32,835 bases of DNA from Salipiger aestuarii (GCF_003259905.1 NZ_QLMG01000026.1:29409-62243), one strand, 5' to 3'; positions 13,956 through 25,407 are shown, counted from the first letter of the stretch. Notes: generated by a model not told the origin, from the letters alone. Made by a program: numbers and translations.

Positions 13956-15974
13956 TCAAAGAAGCCCCTTTGCCGCCGCGACCACGGCCTGGGAGCTGAT
14001 GCCGAACTTTTCATACAGCGTTTCCGCCGGGGCCGATGCGCCAAAGCCGGTCATCCCGACGAATGCCGCCTTGGCTTCCTTGCCACGCTCGCCCATCAGC
14101 CAGCGATCCCAGCCGAACCGGGTGGCGGCCTCGATGCCCACGCGCACCGGACCCGCAGGCAGCACCTTGCGGCGATAGGCCTCGTCCTGCGCCTCGAACA
14201 GCTCCCAGCAGGGCATCGACACCACCCGCGTGCCGATGCCTTCGGCCTGCAACACGTCGCGCGCGGCGACGGCGATCTCGACCTCGGACCCCGTCGCCAG
14301 CAAAATCACCTGACGCTTGCCGTCCGAGTCGGCCAGCACATAGGCGCCTTTTTCCGTCAGGTTGTTGGTCTTGTGCTGGGTGCGCAGCGTCGGCAGGTTC
14401 TGACGCGTCAGCGACAGCACCGACGGCGTGGCTTTCTGGCTCAGCGCGATTTCCCAGGCTTCGGCGGTCTCGACGATGTCGGCGGGACGGAACACGAAGG
14501 TGTTCGGCGTGGCGCGCGAAATCGCAAGATGTTCGACCGGCTGGTGGGTCGGGCCGTCCTCGCCAAGGCCGATACTGTCATGGGTCATGACAAACACGGT
14601 GGGGATTCGCTGAAGCGCGGCAAGACGCATCGCGGGGCGGGCGTAGTCGGTGAACGCCATGAAGGTCCCGCCATAGGGCCGGATGCCGCCATGCAGCGCC
14701 ATGCCGTTCATCGCCGACGCCATGCCGTGTTCGCGGATGCCCCAATAGACGTAGCGCCCCTTGCGGTTGTCGATATCGAAGACGCCCATGTCCCCGGTCT
14801 TGGTGTTGTTCGACCCCGTAAGGTCGGCAGAGCCGCCCACGGTTTCGCTCATCACCGGGTTCACCACCTCAAGCACCATCTCGGACGCCTTGCGGGTCGC
14901 CACATTGGGCGCCGCTTCCGAGTTCTGTTTCTTGAGCGCGCGGATCACCGCCGACAGTTTCTTGGGCACATCGCCCGCATAGACGCGCGACAGGTCGGCC
15001 TGCTTGCGCTCTGACATGCCGGCCATGCGGGCCTCCCAGGCCTCGCGCTCGGCGGCGCCGCGCGATCCGGCGGCTTCCCACCACGACTTGACGTCTTCGG
15101 GCACCTCGAACGGGCCACAGACCCAGCCCCAGGCGTCCCTGGCGGCGGTGTTCTGCTCGGCATTGGTCAGTGCGCCATGGCCCTTCGACGTATCCTGCGC
15201 CGCATGCCCCAGCGCGATGTGGGTCTTGCACGCAATCATCGACGGTTTGTCGGTGACCGCCTTGGCCGCTTCGATGGCGGCGTCGATGGCCACCGGGTCG
15301 TGTCCGTCGATTTCCTGAACATGCCAGTTCGCGGCCCTGAAGCGTGCCACCTGATCGGTGCGATCCGACAGCGAGACCTTGCCGTCGATGGTGATGCCGT
15401 TGTTGTCCCAGAACACCGTCAGGCGGCTCAGTTCGTACCGCCCCGCCAGCGTGATCGCCTCCTGGCTGACGCCCTCCATCAGGCAGCCGTCGCCCGCAAT
15501 CACCCAGGTGCGGTGGTCCTGTGCCTGCTTGCCGAAACGGGCGCGCAGGATTTCCTCGGCCATGGCAAAGCCGACGGAATGCGCGATGCCCTGACCCAGC
15601 GGGCCGGTGGTCATCTCGATGGCGTCGGCGTGGAAGTTCTCCGGGTGGCCGGCCGTGCGCGCGCCCCACTGGCGAAAGTTCCTGACCTCGTCCAGCGTGA
15701 TCTGCGCATCGCCCACGAGATACAGCAGCGAATAGAGCAGCATCGAGCCATGGCCCGCCGACAGGATGAACCGGTCGCGATCGGGCCAGGTCGGGTTGGC
15801 GGCGTCGAATTTCATGTGCTTCGACCACAGCACTGTGGCGACATCCGCCATGCCGATGGGCATGCCCGAATGGCCGCTGTTGGCGGCGGCAACGGCGTCA
15901 AGCGTCAGGGCACGGATGGCGGCTGCCCGCATCCAGTGGTCGGGATGGGCTTTGGATAGGGCCTTGATATCCAC
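13956..15974 (-). CDS. tkt: Transketolase
   Basis: 672 residues. The start is GTG 15974 ([28 protein letters not shown]), with an AGAGAGGA ribosome binding site; the frame runs far upstream without any family sequence, so earlier starts are rejected. Seen in order: [42 protein letters not shown], the thiamine-diphosphate site [13 protein letters not shown] to [11 protein letters not shown], the pyrimidine-domain [16 protein letters not shown], and [19 protein letters not shown]. Cytoplasmic dimer using ThDP and Mg; it moves two-carbon units in the pentose phosphate pathway. Full length with no lesions. Lies near gap and eno but on its own transcript. Confidence 0.97.
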   Translation of the reverse strand: MDIKALSKAHPDHWMRAAAIRALTLDAVAAANSGHSGMPIGMADVATVLWSKHMKFDAANPTWPDRDRFILSAGHGSMLLYSLLYLVGDAQITLDEVRNFRQWGARTAGHPENFHADAIEMTTGPLGQGIAHSVGFAMAEEILRARFGKQAQDHRTWVIAGDGCLMEGVSQEAITLAGRYELSRLTVFWDNNGITIDGKVSLSDRTDQVARFRAANWHVQEIDGHDPVAIDAAIEAAKAVTDKPSMIACKTHIALGHAAQDTSKGHGALTNAEQNTAARDAWGWVCGPFEVPEDVKSWWEAAGSRGAAEREAWEARMAGMSERKQADLSRVYAGDVPKKLSAVIRALKKQNSEAAPNVATRKASEMVLEVVNPVMSETVGGSADLTGSNNTKTGDMGVFDIDNRKGRYVYWGIREHGMASAMNGMALHGGIRPYGGTFMAFTDYARPAMRLAALQRIPTVFVMTHDSIGLGEDGPTHQPVEHLAISRATPNTFVFRPADIVETAEAWEIALSQKATPSVLSLTRQNLPTLRTQHKTNNLTEKGAYVLADSDGKRQVILLATGSEVEIAVAARDVLQAEGIGTRVVSMPCWELFEAQDEAYRRKVLPAGPVRVGIEAATRFGWDRWLMGERGKEAKAAFVGMTGFGASAPAETLYEKFGISSQAVVAAAKGLL

Positions 15975-16012
15975 GGGGTGCGTCCTCTCTCTCCCAGGAG
16001 TATTGCGGTTCG

Positions 16013-16041
16013 GGAATAGGCAGGGTGTCCCGGAATGGCAA
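16013..16041 (-). promoter_or_regulatory. Candidate tkt promoter
   Basis: On the minus strand TTGCCA (16041-16036; 5 of 6 to consensus) is followed after 17 bp by TATTCC (16018-16013). It lies 39 bp upstream of the GTG start, giving a short leader. Confidence 0.45.
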
Positions 16042-16227
16042 GTGTTGGCGCCACCAACGGCGGTTTTCGAGCGCCTGCGGCGCCGGTCTGGAGCCCGAAG
16101 GATCAAAGGGGCGCAATTTCCCCTGCCGCTTGCTAGACTAGGACCAAACGGGGCGAACGCGATTCGCGCGGGCACTTGGCCTGCCGGCTTGCAAAAGGCC
16201 CCGAGAGCAGAACGAGACGAGGGCTTG

Positions 16228-16854
16228 ATGACCGAAATCGACGAGTTGCAAGGGCGTATGGTGCGGGCCCTTGACCGCATCGCGCAAGGGGTAGACCTGC
16301 TTGGCCCGCTGACGGCGCAGGTGCCAGACCCTGAGCCGGACTCCGTGCCAGAGACCGTGCCAGAGCCGGAGCTTGAAACGCCCCAAGCACAGGATACCGG
16401 CCCCGCCCCGGCGGACGATGGCACAAGCGCCGCCGAAGTGGCGCGCCTCAGCGAACTTCTCGAAGAGGAAAAGCTGGCCAACGCCCAGCTTGAAGAGCGC
16501 AACCGGACCCTGAACGCGCGCCTGTCCGAAGCCCCGGCGGCGCCGGTCCCCGATGCGGCGCTGCAAGAACAGCTTGCCGCGCAACGCGAAAGCATGGCCG
16601 ATCTGGATGCCGAGCTGTCGCGCCTGCGGCTGTCCAACGACATGCTGCGCAAGACCTGCGAACAGCTGCGTGCCGCGCTGCAGGCCGGGCTGGGCGAGCC
16701 GCATCTGATCAATCAGGCGATGCTGGCCGAACTGGAATCGCTGCGCGCCGACCGCTCGGTCGAACGGGCAGAGGTCCGCGCCGTGCTTGACGCCATTGAA
16801 CCGGTGCTGTCCGAGGTGTCAGGGATTCCCATGCCCGAGGAGGCCGTGCAATGA
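16228..16854 (+). CDS. Coiled-coil protein coupled to zapA
   Basis: 208 residues. ATG 16228 follows GAGACGAGGG. The N-terminal helix ([25 protein letters not shown]) leads into a Pro/Glu-rich low-complexity segment (residues ~32-70), then a long coiled coil (~72-175: [58 protein letters not shown]), then a short helical end ([20 protein letters not shown]). No enzyme motif. Its TGA overlaps the zapA ATG (ATGA), so the two are translationally coupled, which suggests a partner in FtsZ-ring or chromosome organisation. No characterised homologue is recognised. Confidence 0.8.
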   Translation: MTEIDELQGRMVRALDRIAQGVDLLGPLTAQVPDPEPDSVPETVPEPELETPQAQDTGPAPADDGTSAAEVARLSELLEEEKLANAQLEERNRTLNARLSEAPAAPVPDAALQEQLAAQRESMADLDAELSRLRLSNDMLRKTCEQLRAALQAGLGEPHLINQAMLAELESLRADRSVERAEVRAVLDAIEPVLSEVSGIPMPEEAVQ

Positions 16855-17336
16855 GCCAGATGGAGGTACAGATAAAGATCGGCGGGCGCAGCTTTGACGT
16901 GGCCTGCCAGCAGGGCGAGGAACAATATCTTCTCACCGCCGCGCGGATGCTCGACAACGAAGCGGATGTGCTGGTCAGCCAGATCGGACGGATGCCCGAG
17001 GGGCGGATGCTGTTGATGGCCGGGTTGATGCTGGCCGACAAGACGGCAGGGCTGGAAGACCGGCTGCGCGCCGCCGACGACCGCATCGGCGAGCTGACCG
17101 ACGAGCTGGGAGAGTTGCGCGCGAAATCCGGGAGCGGTTCCGTGGCCGCCGGGGCCACCGCGCCGGAACCCGAGCGTGTCGAGGTCGAAGTTCCCGTTGA
17201 AGTCCCCGTTGAAGTCCCTGTCGAGGTCAGAGTCGAGGTGCCCGTGCTGCCCGAAGGTCTGGCCGAGGCGCTGGCCGAAATGGCCGCGCGCGCCGAACAG
17301 CTTGCGGACACGGTCGAGGAAAAGGCGGCGTCCTGA
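16851..17336 (+). CDS. zapA: Cell division protein ZapA with extended repeat-bearing tail
   Basis: 161 residues, compared with about 109 in E. coli ZapA. Residues 1-70 are the ZapA core (VQIKIGGRSFDVACQQGEEQYLLTAARMLDNEADVL), followed by the coiled coil (LEDRLRAADDRIGELTDELGELRAK). ZapA bundles FtsZ filaments at the division ring in the cytoplasm. Beyond this lies a Val-Glu-Pro repeat (VEVEVPVEVPVEVPVEV, codons 17176-17250), built from about three 12-bp units related to GTTGAAGTCCCC, and a final helix (AEALAEMAARAEQLADTVEEK). The tail is unusual and the repeat may vary in copy number between strains. Translationally coupled to the coiled-coil gene. Confidence 0.9.
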   Translation: MSQMEVQIKIGGRSFDVACQQGEEQYLLTAARMLDNEADVLVSQIGRMPEGRMLLMAGLMLADKTAGLEDRLRAADDRIGELTDELGELRAKSGSGSVAAGATAPEPERVEVEVPVEVPVEVPVEVRVEVPVLPEGLAEALAEMAARAEQLADTVEEKAAS

Positions 17337-17359
17337 CCCCGGCATCCGGGACAGGCAAA

Positions 17360-17393
17360 GGGGCGGCGCCACCCGGCGACCGCCCCGCTTTTT
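17360..17393 (+). terminator. Intrinsic terminator after zapA
   Basis: GGGGCGG (17360-17366) pairs with CCGCCCC (17380-17386), with an inner CGCC/GGCG pairing, followed by GCTTTTT. A strong rho-independent shape. Confidence 0.8.
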
Positions 17394-17408
17394 GCAACCT
17401 CGCCGCCG

Positions 17409-17440
17409 GCCCTAAAATTTTTATCTAAAAATTTTAGGGC
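17409..17440. repeat. 32-bp AT-rich perfect palindrome between zapA and eno
   Basis: GCCCTAAAATTTTTA (17409-17423) and its exact reverse complement (17426-17440) flank a 2-bp TC centre. An A/T-run palindrome is striking in this GC-rich sequence. It lies 16 bp beyond the eno stop, so it can act as an eno terminator on the minus strand. It may also be a dispersed palindromic repeat or a binding site. Confidence 0.8.
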
Positions 17441-17455
17441 GCCAGGACCGACCGT

Positions 17456-20113
<2,658 letters not shown>

Positions 20114-20134
20114 TCACAACAGGCGCAGAAGCGT

Positions 20135-21985
20135 TCAGGCCCGCTCGGCCGTTTCCAGCTTTTCAAGCGCGGCTTCCCACAGGGCTTCGGCCTTGCGCAG
20201 CCCGTCCATGACTTCGGCGTATTTCCGGTTCCATGTGGCGAGTTCGCCGGCGCGGCCATCTTCGTAAAGGGCTGTATCGGCCAGCTTTTTCGCCAGCTTC
20301 TCGCGCATCTCTTCGATCTTTTCGACGCGCGCCTCGCATTTGCGCACATCCGAGCGCAGCGCCAGGATTGCGTCGCGCGTCGGGCGCGGCGCCTTGGGTT
20401 TGGGCTTTTCGGTCCTGGCGGGTTTGTCCTGCGTCAGCAGCAACGACCGATAGGCGTCAAGGTCGTCGTCATAGGGCGTGACCGTGCCATCCTTGACCAG
20501 CCACAGCCGGTCGGCCACGAGGCTGAGCAGGTGCATGTCGTGGCTGACCAGGATCACCGCGCCGGAATAGGCGGCAAGCGCCTGAATAAGCGCCTCTCGG
20601 CTTTCGATATCCAGGTGGTTGGTCGGTTCGTCGAGGATCAGCATGTGCGGCGCGTCAAGCGTTGCCAGCAGCAGCGACAGGCGCGCCTTTTGCCCGCCCG
20701 ACAGGCGCCCGACCTCGGTTTCCGCCTGCGCCGCCATCAACCCGAACCCCGCAAGCTGGGCGCGCAGTTTCGATTGCATCACGTCGGGGCGTTCACGTTG
20801 CAGGTGTTGCAGCGGCGTTTCGTCAAGGTGCAGTTCGTCCACCTGATGCTGGGCGAAATAGCCGATGCGCAGTTTGGACGACACCGTGCGACGGCCGTCC
20901 ATCAGCGACAGACGCCCCGCCAGCAGCTTTGACAGGGTCGATTTGCCCTGACCGTTGCGCCCCAGCAGCGCGATGCGGTCGTCCTGGTCGATGCGCAGGG
21001 TCAGCCGTTGCAGGACCGCGCGGTCGCCATAGCCGGTGACCCCGCCTTCCAGCGCCAGAATGGGCGGCGACAACTGATCGGGCTGTGGAAAGGTAAACAC
21101 CTGTTCCGCCGCATCCTCGGGTGCGGTGATGGTTTCCATCTTTTCGATCATCTTGAGGCGGGCCTGCGCCTGCTTGGCCTTGGATGCCTTGGCGCGGAAA
21201 CGGTCGACGAAGGTCTGCAAATGGGCGCGCCGGTCGTCCTGTTTGCGCGCTGCTGCCGCCTGAACCGCACGCCGTTCGGCGCGGGTGCGCGCAAAGGTGT
21301 CATAGCCGCCCTGATACAGCGTCAGCTGCCGCGCCTCGACGTGTAGGATCGCGTTCACCGCACGGTTCAGCAGCCCGCGGTCATGGCTGATCACGATCAC
21401 CGTATGGGGATATTTCGCAAGGTAGGTTTCCAGCCAGAGCGCGCCTTCAAGGTCAAGGTAGTTGGTCGGTTCGTCGAGCAGCAGAATATCGGGTTGCGCG
21501 AACAGCACGCCCGCCAGCGCCAGCCGCATCCGCCAGCCGCCCGAGAAATCCGAGCTGGGGCGCTGCTGGTCGGCCTCGTCAAAGCCCAGGCCTTTCAGAA
21601 TGGTCGCAGCCCGCGCTTCGGCGGACCAGGCGTCGATGTCGGTAAGGCGCATCTGCACTTCGGCGATGCGGTGAGCGTCGGTCGTGGTCTCGGCCTCGAT
21701 CATCAGGGCGGCACGTTCTGTGTCCGCCTCCAGCACGGTTTCGACCAGCGTCTTGTCGGAGGCGGGGGCTTCTTGCGCAACACCGCCGATGCGGGCGCGC
21801 TCGGGGCGGGTGATTTCACCGCCGTCCAGCGTCAGCTGCCCCCGGATCAGCCGGAACAGCGTGGTTTTGCCCGCGCCGTTCGGTCCGACAAGCCCGACCT
21901 TGTGGCCGGCCGGAATGGTGGCGCTTGCGCCTTCGAAGAGGGGTCGCCCCTCGATGGAATAAGAGATGTCGTCGATCCTGAGCAT
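20135..21985 (-). CDS. ABC-F family ATPase (Uup/YheS type)
   Basis: 616 residues, two ABC domains and no membrane segment. Domain 1 has Walker [10 protein letters not shown], signature [13 protein letters not shown] and Walker [16 protein letters not shown]. Domain 2 has [22 protein letters not shown] and [14 protein letters not shown]. Between them is the P-site tRNA interaction linker ([37 protein letters not shown]). A charged C-terminal coiled coil (~540-616, [22 protein letters not shown]) resembles the Uup/YheS extension. ABC-F proteins act on the ribosome to rescue or regulate translation; an antibiotic-resistance role is not indicated. ATG 21985 starts directly with [21 protein letters not shown]. 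Confidence 0.93.
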   Translation of the reverse strand: MLRIDDISYSIEGRPLFEGASATIPAGHKVGLVGPNGAGKTTLFRLIRGQLTLDGGEITRPERARIGGVAQEAPASDKTLVETVLEADTERAALMIEAETTTDAHRIAEVQMRLTDIDAWSAEARAATILKGLGFDEADQQRPSSDFSGGWRMRLALAGVLFAQPDILLLDEPTNYLDLEGALWLETYLAKYPHTVIVISHDRGLLNRAVNAILHVEARQLTLYQGGYDTFARTRAERRAVQAAAARKQDDRRAHLQTFVDRFRAKASKAKQAQARLKMIEKMETITAPEDAAEQVFTFPQPDQLSPPILALEGGVTGYGDRAVLQRLTLRIDQDDRIALLGRNGQGKSTLSKLLAGRLSLMDGRRTVSSKLRIGYFAQHQVDELHLDETPLQHLQRERPDVMQSKLRAQLAGFGLMAAQAETEVGRLSGGQKARLSLLLATLDAPHMLILDEPTNHLDIESREALIQALAAYSGAVILVSHDMHLLSLVADRLWLVKDGTVTPYDDDLDAYRSLLLTQDKPARTEKPKPKAPRPTRDAILALRSDVRKCEARVEKIEEMREKLAKKLADTALYEDGRAGELATWNRKYAEVMDGLRKAEALWEAALEKLETAERA

Positions 21986-22187
21986 GTGCGGCCCATAGCA
22001 GAGCGCGCGGGCGGCGGAAATCCCTCTTCGGTGTTTCCTTTTCGCCCGACTGCCGCGCGCCGGTGACGGGGCTGCGCCTCCGGTTGCGCAACCGGACGAT
22101 CCGAAAGCGCGGGCGTCCCTGCGGCCGGGTGCCGCTAGAGGCTTCCCAATCCGCCAGCGTCATGTTAACGCCCCTGCCAGAGATGAC

Positions 22188-22209
22188 TGGCCGGGCCCGA
22201 GCCCGGCCA
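22188..22209 (+). promoter_or_regulatory. Hairpin in the ndk 5' leader
   Basis: TGGCCGGGC (22188-22196), loop CCGA, GCCCGGCCA (22201-22209): a perfect 9-bp stem ending 18 nt before the ndk ATG and followed by only TTTCC. It could slow ribosome access or act as a weak attenuator. Confidence 0.5.
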
Positions 22210-22227
22210 TTTCCAATGGAGACCAAT

Positions 22228-22650
22228 ATGGCCGTCGAACGCACCCTTTCGATCATCAAGCCCGATGCCACCCGCCGCAACCTGACCGGCAAGATCAATG
22301 CCAAGTTCGAAGAAGCGGGCCTGCGCATCGTCGCGCAGAAGCGCATCCAGCTGACCAAGGCGCAGGCAGGCGAGTTCTACAAGGTTCATGCCGAGCGCCC
22401 GTTTTACGACGAGCTGTGCGACTTCATGGCTTCCGAGCCGGTTGTCGTGCAGGTTCTGGAAGGCGAAGGTGCCATTGCCAAGAACCGCGAAGTCATGGGC
22501 GCGACCAACCCCGCCGATGCGGACGAGGGCACGATTCGTGCCGAATTCGCCGAGTCGGTCGGTGAAAACTCGGTGCACGGGTCGGACGCCCCTGAAACCG
22601 CGGCGGCCGAAATCGCCTATTATTTCTCCGGCCTCGAACTGGTCGGCTGA
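22228..22650 (+). CDS. ndk: Nucleoside diphosphate kinase
   Basis: 140 residues, the standard length. [23 protein letters not shown] opens the family; the phosphoryl-acceptor histidine is His117 in ENSVHGSDA, preceded by [19 protein letters not shown]. It balances NTP pools by transferring the gamma-phosphate of ATP to NDPs in the cytoplasm. ATG 22228 has ATGGAGA about 6 nt upstream; upstream in-frame ATGs lack this and family similarity. Followed by a good terminator. Confidence 0.98.
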   Translation: MAVERTLSIIKPDATRRNLTGKINAKFEEAGLRIVAQKRIQLTKAQAGEFYKVHAERPFYDELCDFMASEPVVVQVLEGEGAIAKNREVMGATNPADADEGTIRAEFAESVGENSVHGSDAPETAAAEIAYYFSGLELVG

Positions 22651-22690
22651 GACGCGTTCGCCCGCCATTTCGGCGGTCCACGGACACAGG

Positions 22691-22720
22691 AAAGGGGTTC
22701 CGCATGGCGGGGCCCTTTTT
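22691..22720 (+). terminator. ndk intrinsic terminator
   Basis: AAAGGG and CCCTTT enclose TTCCGC-ATG-GCGGGG pairing (with two G-U pairs and one bulged G), followed by a run of T (22716-22720). Confidence 0.7.
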
Positions 22721-22782
22721 CGTTCAGGCGCCGGTTCGCTCGGGCGATGGTTCGTTCAGGCGCCGGTTCGCTCGGGCGATGG
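22719..22782. repeat. Perfect 32-bp tandem duplication
   Basis: The 32 bases at 22719-22750 (beginning TTCGTTCAGGCGCCGG, ending GGGCGATGG) are repeated without a mismatch at 22751-22782. The first copy begins inside the T run of the ndk terminator. No ORF crosses it. The exact identity points to a recent slippage or unequal recombination event. Confidence 0.9.
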
Positions 22783-22845
22783 TGACAGCATCGCGCCTGC
22801 CTGCCACGCGCGGCGGGGAATGCGGGACGAGTCTTTGGCGGGGCG

Positions 22846-23262
22846 CTACACGCTGGTGGCGGACCGATAGTCAGCCGGTTCGGCGACGCCGCCCCCGGCG
22901 TCACGGTGCCGGGCCTCGACCCAAGTGCGCAGCAGTGCGGCGTTCCTGGTATTGGCCTTGTAACCGACATCCAGCAGATCGCCAATCAGCGGCAGCAGCC
23001 CAATCACCCAGTCGATGCCGATGTTCACACCCATCTGGCCAAGGATATGCCTGGGCGCGCCTGCCTGATGCGCTTGCGAAACGATCCAGGCCGCAGGCGC
23101 CAGTGCCAGCGTGTCGCCAACGCCGGGCACCAGCCCGATGATCGAATCCCACCCCAGACGGATGCGGGTAAACGGCAGGCGGAAGGCGCGGTCCATTGTC
23201 CGCGCCACCCTCTCGACCTGGTCGACCCTGCGAAAGGGATCTACTTGCGGCATCGGCGTCAC
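22846..23262 (-). CDS. DUF4112 domain protein
   Basis: 138 residues. A single DUF4112 domain spans ~13-115 with two matching halves, each with a hydrophobic helix and a turn: WDSIIGLVPGVGDTLALAPAAWIVSQA and IDWVIGLLPLIGDLLDVGYKANTRN, where GLVPGVGD and GLLPLIGD are the hallmarks. Probably a small membrane-associated protein; function unknown. The GTG start at 23262 overlaps the Pmp3 stop as GTGA, favouring it over ATG 23253. Coupling with a Pmp3-like peptide suggests a joint membrane role. Confidence 0.88.
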   Translation of the reverse strand: MTPMPQVDPFRRVDQVERVARTMDRAFRLPFTRIRLGWDSIIGLVPGVGDTLALAPAAWIVSQAHQAGAPRHILGQMGVNIGIDWVIGLLPLIGDLLDVGYKANTRNAALLRTWVEARHRDAGGGVAEPADYRSATSV

Positions 23263-23429
23263 ACGCGCTGCGGTTCGCGGGCAATGATCCAGACGGCATG
23301 GACGATGCCGGGAATGTAACCCAGAAGAGTCAGAAGAATGTTCAGCCAGAAATGCTTGCCGATCCCGACCTGAAGAAACACTCCAAGCGGGGGCAGAATG
23401 ATGGCGGCGATGATGCGGATCAGGTCCAA
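23259..23429 (-). CDS. Pmp3/YqaE family small membrane peptide
   Basis: 56 residues: LDLIRIIAAIILPPLGVFLQVGIGKHFWLNILLTLLGYIPGIVHAVWII, the two-helix proteolipid pattern of Pmp3/UPF0057 with the PPLGVFLQ and LGYIPGIVHA signatures. The start is TTG 23429: GGAGG lies exactly 8 nt upstream (23442-23438), and the family N terminus begins here; ORF sequence farther upstream is not family-like. In other organisms these peptides respond to cold, salt or membrane stress. Its TGA overlaps the DUF4112 GTG. Confidence 0.93.
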   Translation of the reverse strand: MDLIRIIAAIILPPLGVFLQVGIGKHFWLNILLTLLGYIPGIVHAVWIIAREPQRV

Positions 23430-23508
23430 GGTCAGGGCCTCCGTTATGCGTTGATATTCACCGTTACAACACCGCAGGCGCGTGATTGGTTCCGTAATGC
23501 CGGGGCAA

Positions 23509-23853
23509 TCAGCTGCGGGCGCGCACACCGATCCGGTCCAGAATGGTTTCGATGCCGAGCGGAATGTCGCCATCCGCGACGCGCACGGGGCGCGCCTTCA
23601 ACGCATCGAACCGCTGACGCAGTTTCTGCTTTTCCATGCCGACGCAATCGTTCCACGGGCGCCCCTGCAAGGCCATGTGCAGCACGAAATACCCGACGAA
23701 ATGCGGTCTCGTGCCGGTCGCCAGCATCCGCGCGTAGGCGGTATCGGCGCCGAGCGCGCGCAGAGTCTCGGCATCGGGTATCCCGGCGCGGTGGCACGCG
23801 CTTTCGATCGCCGGACCAAGGTTGCGGATCGACGATATGGGCGTGCCAGTCAT
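23509..23853 (-). CDS. TfoX C-terminal-domain protein
   Basis: 114 residues. Residues ~5-80 are a TfoX_C domain: SIRNLGPAIESACHRAGIPDAETLRALGADTAYARML, then YFVLHMALQGRPWNDC. In gammaproteobacterial TfoX (Sxy) this domain is the second half of a competence regulator; on its own it is a helix-hairpin-like fold of unclear role, and a competence role here is not shown. ATG 23853 overlaps the aminotransferase stop (ATGA), so it is translated from the same message. The C-terminal ~30 residues (VRVADGDIPLGIETILDRIG) are outside the domain. Confidence 0.85.
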   Translation of the reverse strand: MTGTPISSIRNLGPAIESACHRAGIPDAETLRALGADTAYARMLATGTRPHFVGYFVLHMALQGRPWNDCVGMEKQKLRQRFDALKARPVRVADGDIPLGIETILDRIGVRARS

Positions 23854-25052
23854 CGCGCCGCCGCCTTGCGCGCCCGCGCCAGTTCGGCGCCAAAGGCGCA
23901 AAGCCGGCGCAGCGCTCGGTCGAAATTCGCGTCCGGCACGGTCATCGCCACGCGCACGAACCCCGCCGCGCAGGCGCCGAAGCTTTCGCCCGGCATCACC
24001 GCGATGCGGTGCGCGTCCAGCAGGGCATTGGCAAAATCCACGCCGCTCAGCCCGGTGGCGCGCACATCGAGAAACAGGTACATCGCGCCGCCCGATGGCA
24101 CCATGGCAATCGCGTGCTGCGCGCCCAGTATATCGGTTGCGATTTGCCGGCGCCGGCGGAACGGGGCCGCAACCGCGGTTTCCGCCGCCATGCCCTGGCG
24201 CAGTGCGAACAGCGCTCCGTCCTGAATGTAGCCCGGGACCCCGTAGGTCGTGGTCACCGACAGATCGTAAAGCCGTGCGATGGCGGATGGCGGCCCGACG
24301 ATCCAACCGATGCGGCTGCCGGTCATCGCGTGGCTTTTGGACAGCGATCCGACCACCAGCGTGCGTTCGGCCATGCCGGGCAGGGCGCGGATCGACAGAT
24401 GGGCGCCCTGCCAGACCTGCGTGTCATAGACCTCGTCCGAGATCACCCAGAAATCCTGTGCGCGTGCTGTTTGTGCCAGACCGTCCAGCGTGGCACGGGG
24501 GTAAACGGCCCCGGTGGGGTTGTTGGGTGTGTTGATCAGAAGCGATGCGGCGCGGGTGTCGCGCGCGGCCTGGGCCACCCGTTCGGGGTCGGGCAGAAAA
24601 CCGGTCTCGGGGCGGGTGTCAACCGCATGCGGAACCGCGCCCGCAGCCCGGATCGTGCCGCGATAGGTGGCATAGAACGGGTCGATGTGCAGCGCCGTGA
24701 CGCCAGGATTGCAGGTGGCGACATGGGCGGCGAACAGGGCGGCCTGTCCGCCGGGTGTGACGATCACGTTTTCAGAGCCGGTCGGCACGCCGGTGCGCTG
24801 GAAGACCCGGCGCGCGATTTCCTCGCGCAGGGCGGGGATGCCGGGAATGTCGGCATAGCCTGTGTGCCCGGCCAGCGCCGCGCTGTGCATCGCGCCCAGG
24901 ATCGCGGGATCGGTGCGGGTTTCGTGTTCGCCGATGGTCAGTTCGGTGACGCGCACGCCTTGGGCAACAAGGCGGCGGGCGGCGTAAAATACCTCCCACC
25001 CGTCGGAACCGCCGTCGTTCAGCGTTGTGATGCGGGTCGACAGGTTGGGCAC
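23850..25052 (-). CDS. PLP-dependent class I/II aminotransferase
   Basis: 400 residues from GTG 25052 (VPNLSTRITTLNDGGSDGWEVFYAARRL). A longer frame exists from TTG 25097 but reads through a 12-bp tandem repeat and is rejected. Fold-type I motifs: LTIGEHETRTDP, TPGGQAALFAA, NTPNNPTGAVYPRATL, ISDEVYDTQVW, and the PLP lysine in GSLSKSHAMTGSRIGW; the phosphate/carboxylate arginine lies in FVRVAMTVPD. Similar to AspC/AatA-type enzymes acting on aspartate, aromatic or methionine-derived amino acids; the exact substrate is unknown. The start context is weak. Confidence 0.9.
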   Translation of the reverse strand: MPNLSTRITTLNDGGSDGWEVFYAARRLVAQGVRVTELTIGEHETRTDPAILGAMHSAALAGHTGYADIPGIPALREEIARRVFQRTGVPTGSENVIVTPGGQAALFAAHVATCNPGVTALHIDPFYATYRGTIRAAGAVPHAVDTRPETGFLPDPERVAQAARDTRAASLLINTPNNPTGAVYPRATLDGLAQTARAQDFWVISDEVYDTQVWQGAHLSIRALPGMAERTLVVGSLSKSHAMTGSRIGWIVGPPSAIARLYDLSVTTTYGVPGYIQDGALFALRQGMAAETAVAAPFRRRRQIATDILGAQHAIAMVPSGGAMYLFLDVRATGLSGVDFANALLDAHRIAVMPGESFGACAAGFVRVAMTVPDANFDRALRRLCAFGAELARARKAAAR

Positions 25053-25067
25053 GGGATGTCTTTCGCT

Positions 25068-25103
25068 GGGCAAGTAGGTGGGCAAGCGGGTGGGCAAGTG
25101 GCG
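25068..25103. repeat. Three 12-bp tandem units upstream of the aminotransferase gene
   Basis: GGGCAAGTAGGT, GGGCAAGCGGGT and GGGCAAGTGGCG follow directly (25068, 25080, 25092). They lie just upstream of the GTG start, where they could affect translation or transcription of the minus-strand gene. Confidence 0.75.
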
Positions 25104-25150
25104 GGAACACTGACAGTCCTTGCGCGGCTGGGCAAGACCAGTGGGTTCGC

Positions 25151-25184
25151 TCTGGGCCCTCGCGTGATCTGGGCCCTCGCGTGA
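25151..25184. repeat. Perfect 17-bp tandem duplication
   Basis: TCTGGGCCCTCGCGTGA occurs twice in a row (25151-25167, 25168-25184) without mismatch, in the region between the aminotransferase and bioY genes. Confidence 0.9.
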
Positions 25185-25407
25185 CAGGCGCCGGGCGCGG
25201 ACGGGTCGCGCACGCGGTTTGCGCGGGACGGTGCAGGCGCCTGGACCGCCGCGCCGTTTCGTCAGGCCACCGGGGTTTGCCGGATTTGCAGCGGCTAACG
25301 CAGGGTTTGCAAATTATGCAGCGCCCCGCCGGCCCTGATCGCTTGCGATGCGCAGGGGCTTGGTGCAAAACGGGTGGGAACAGTTAATGAAACAAGGGGG
25401 ACCCCCA

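Larger units (their letters stand above)
25053..25407. other. Divergent intergenic region, aminotransferase / bioY
   Basis: 355 bp with no gene. It contains the 12-bp and 17-bp tandem repeats and, closer to bioY, TTTGCAGCGG, GGTTTGCAAATTATGCAGCG and GGTGCAAAACGG with recurring TTTGCA-like hexamers. No clear -35/-10 pair. No BioR-type (TTATNTATAA-like) or riboswitch element was recognised by eye. Confidence 0.4.

Noticed and set aside
15975-16712. Upstream extension of the transketolase frame
   Set aside because: It reads antisense through the coiled-coil gene, is Ser/Arg-rich and has no transketolase similarity.
17176-17250. CRISPR-like or VNTR array
   Set aside because: The 12-bp units lie in the zapA reading frame and encode Val-Glu-Pro repeats; there are no spacers.
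22150-22180. CATGTTAACGCC upstream of ndk as another CGCTAACA-type site
   Set aside because: Only one half resembles the motif and the centre differs, so it is not counted with the gap sites.
25260-25407. Riboswitch or BioR operator upstream of bioY
   Set aside because: No conserved riboswitch core or TTATNTATAA-like palindrome was found by eye; only TTTGCA-like repeats.
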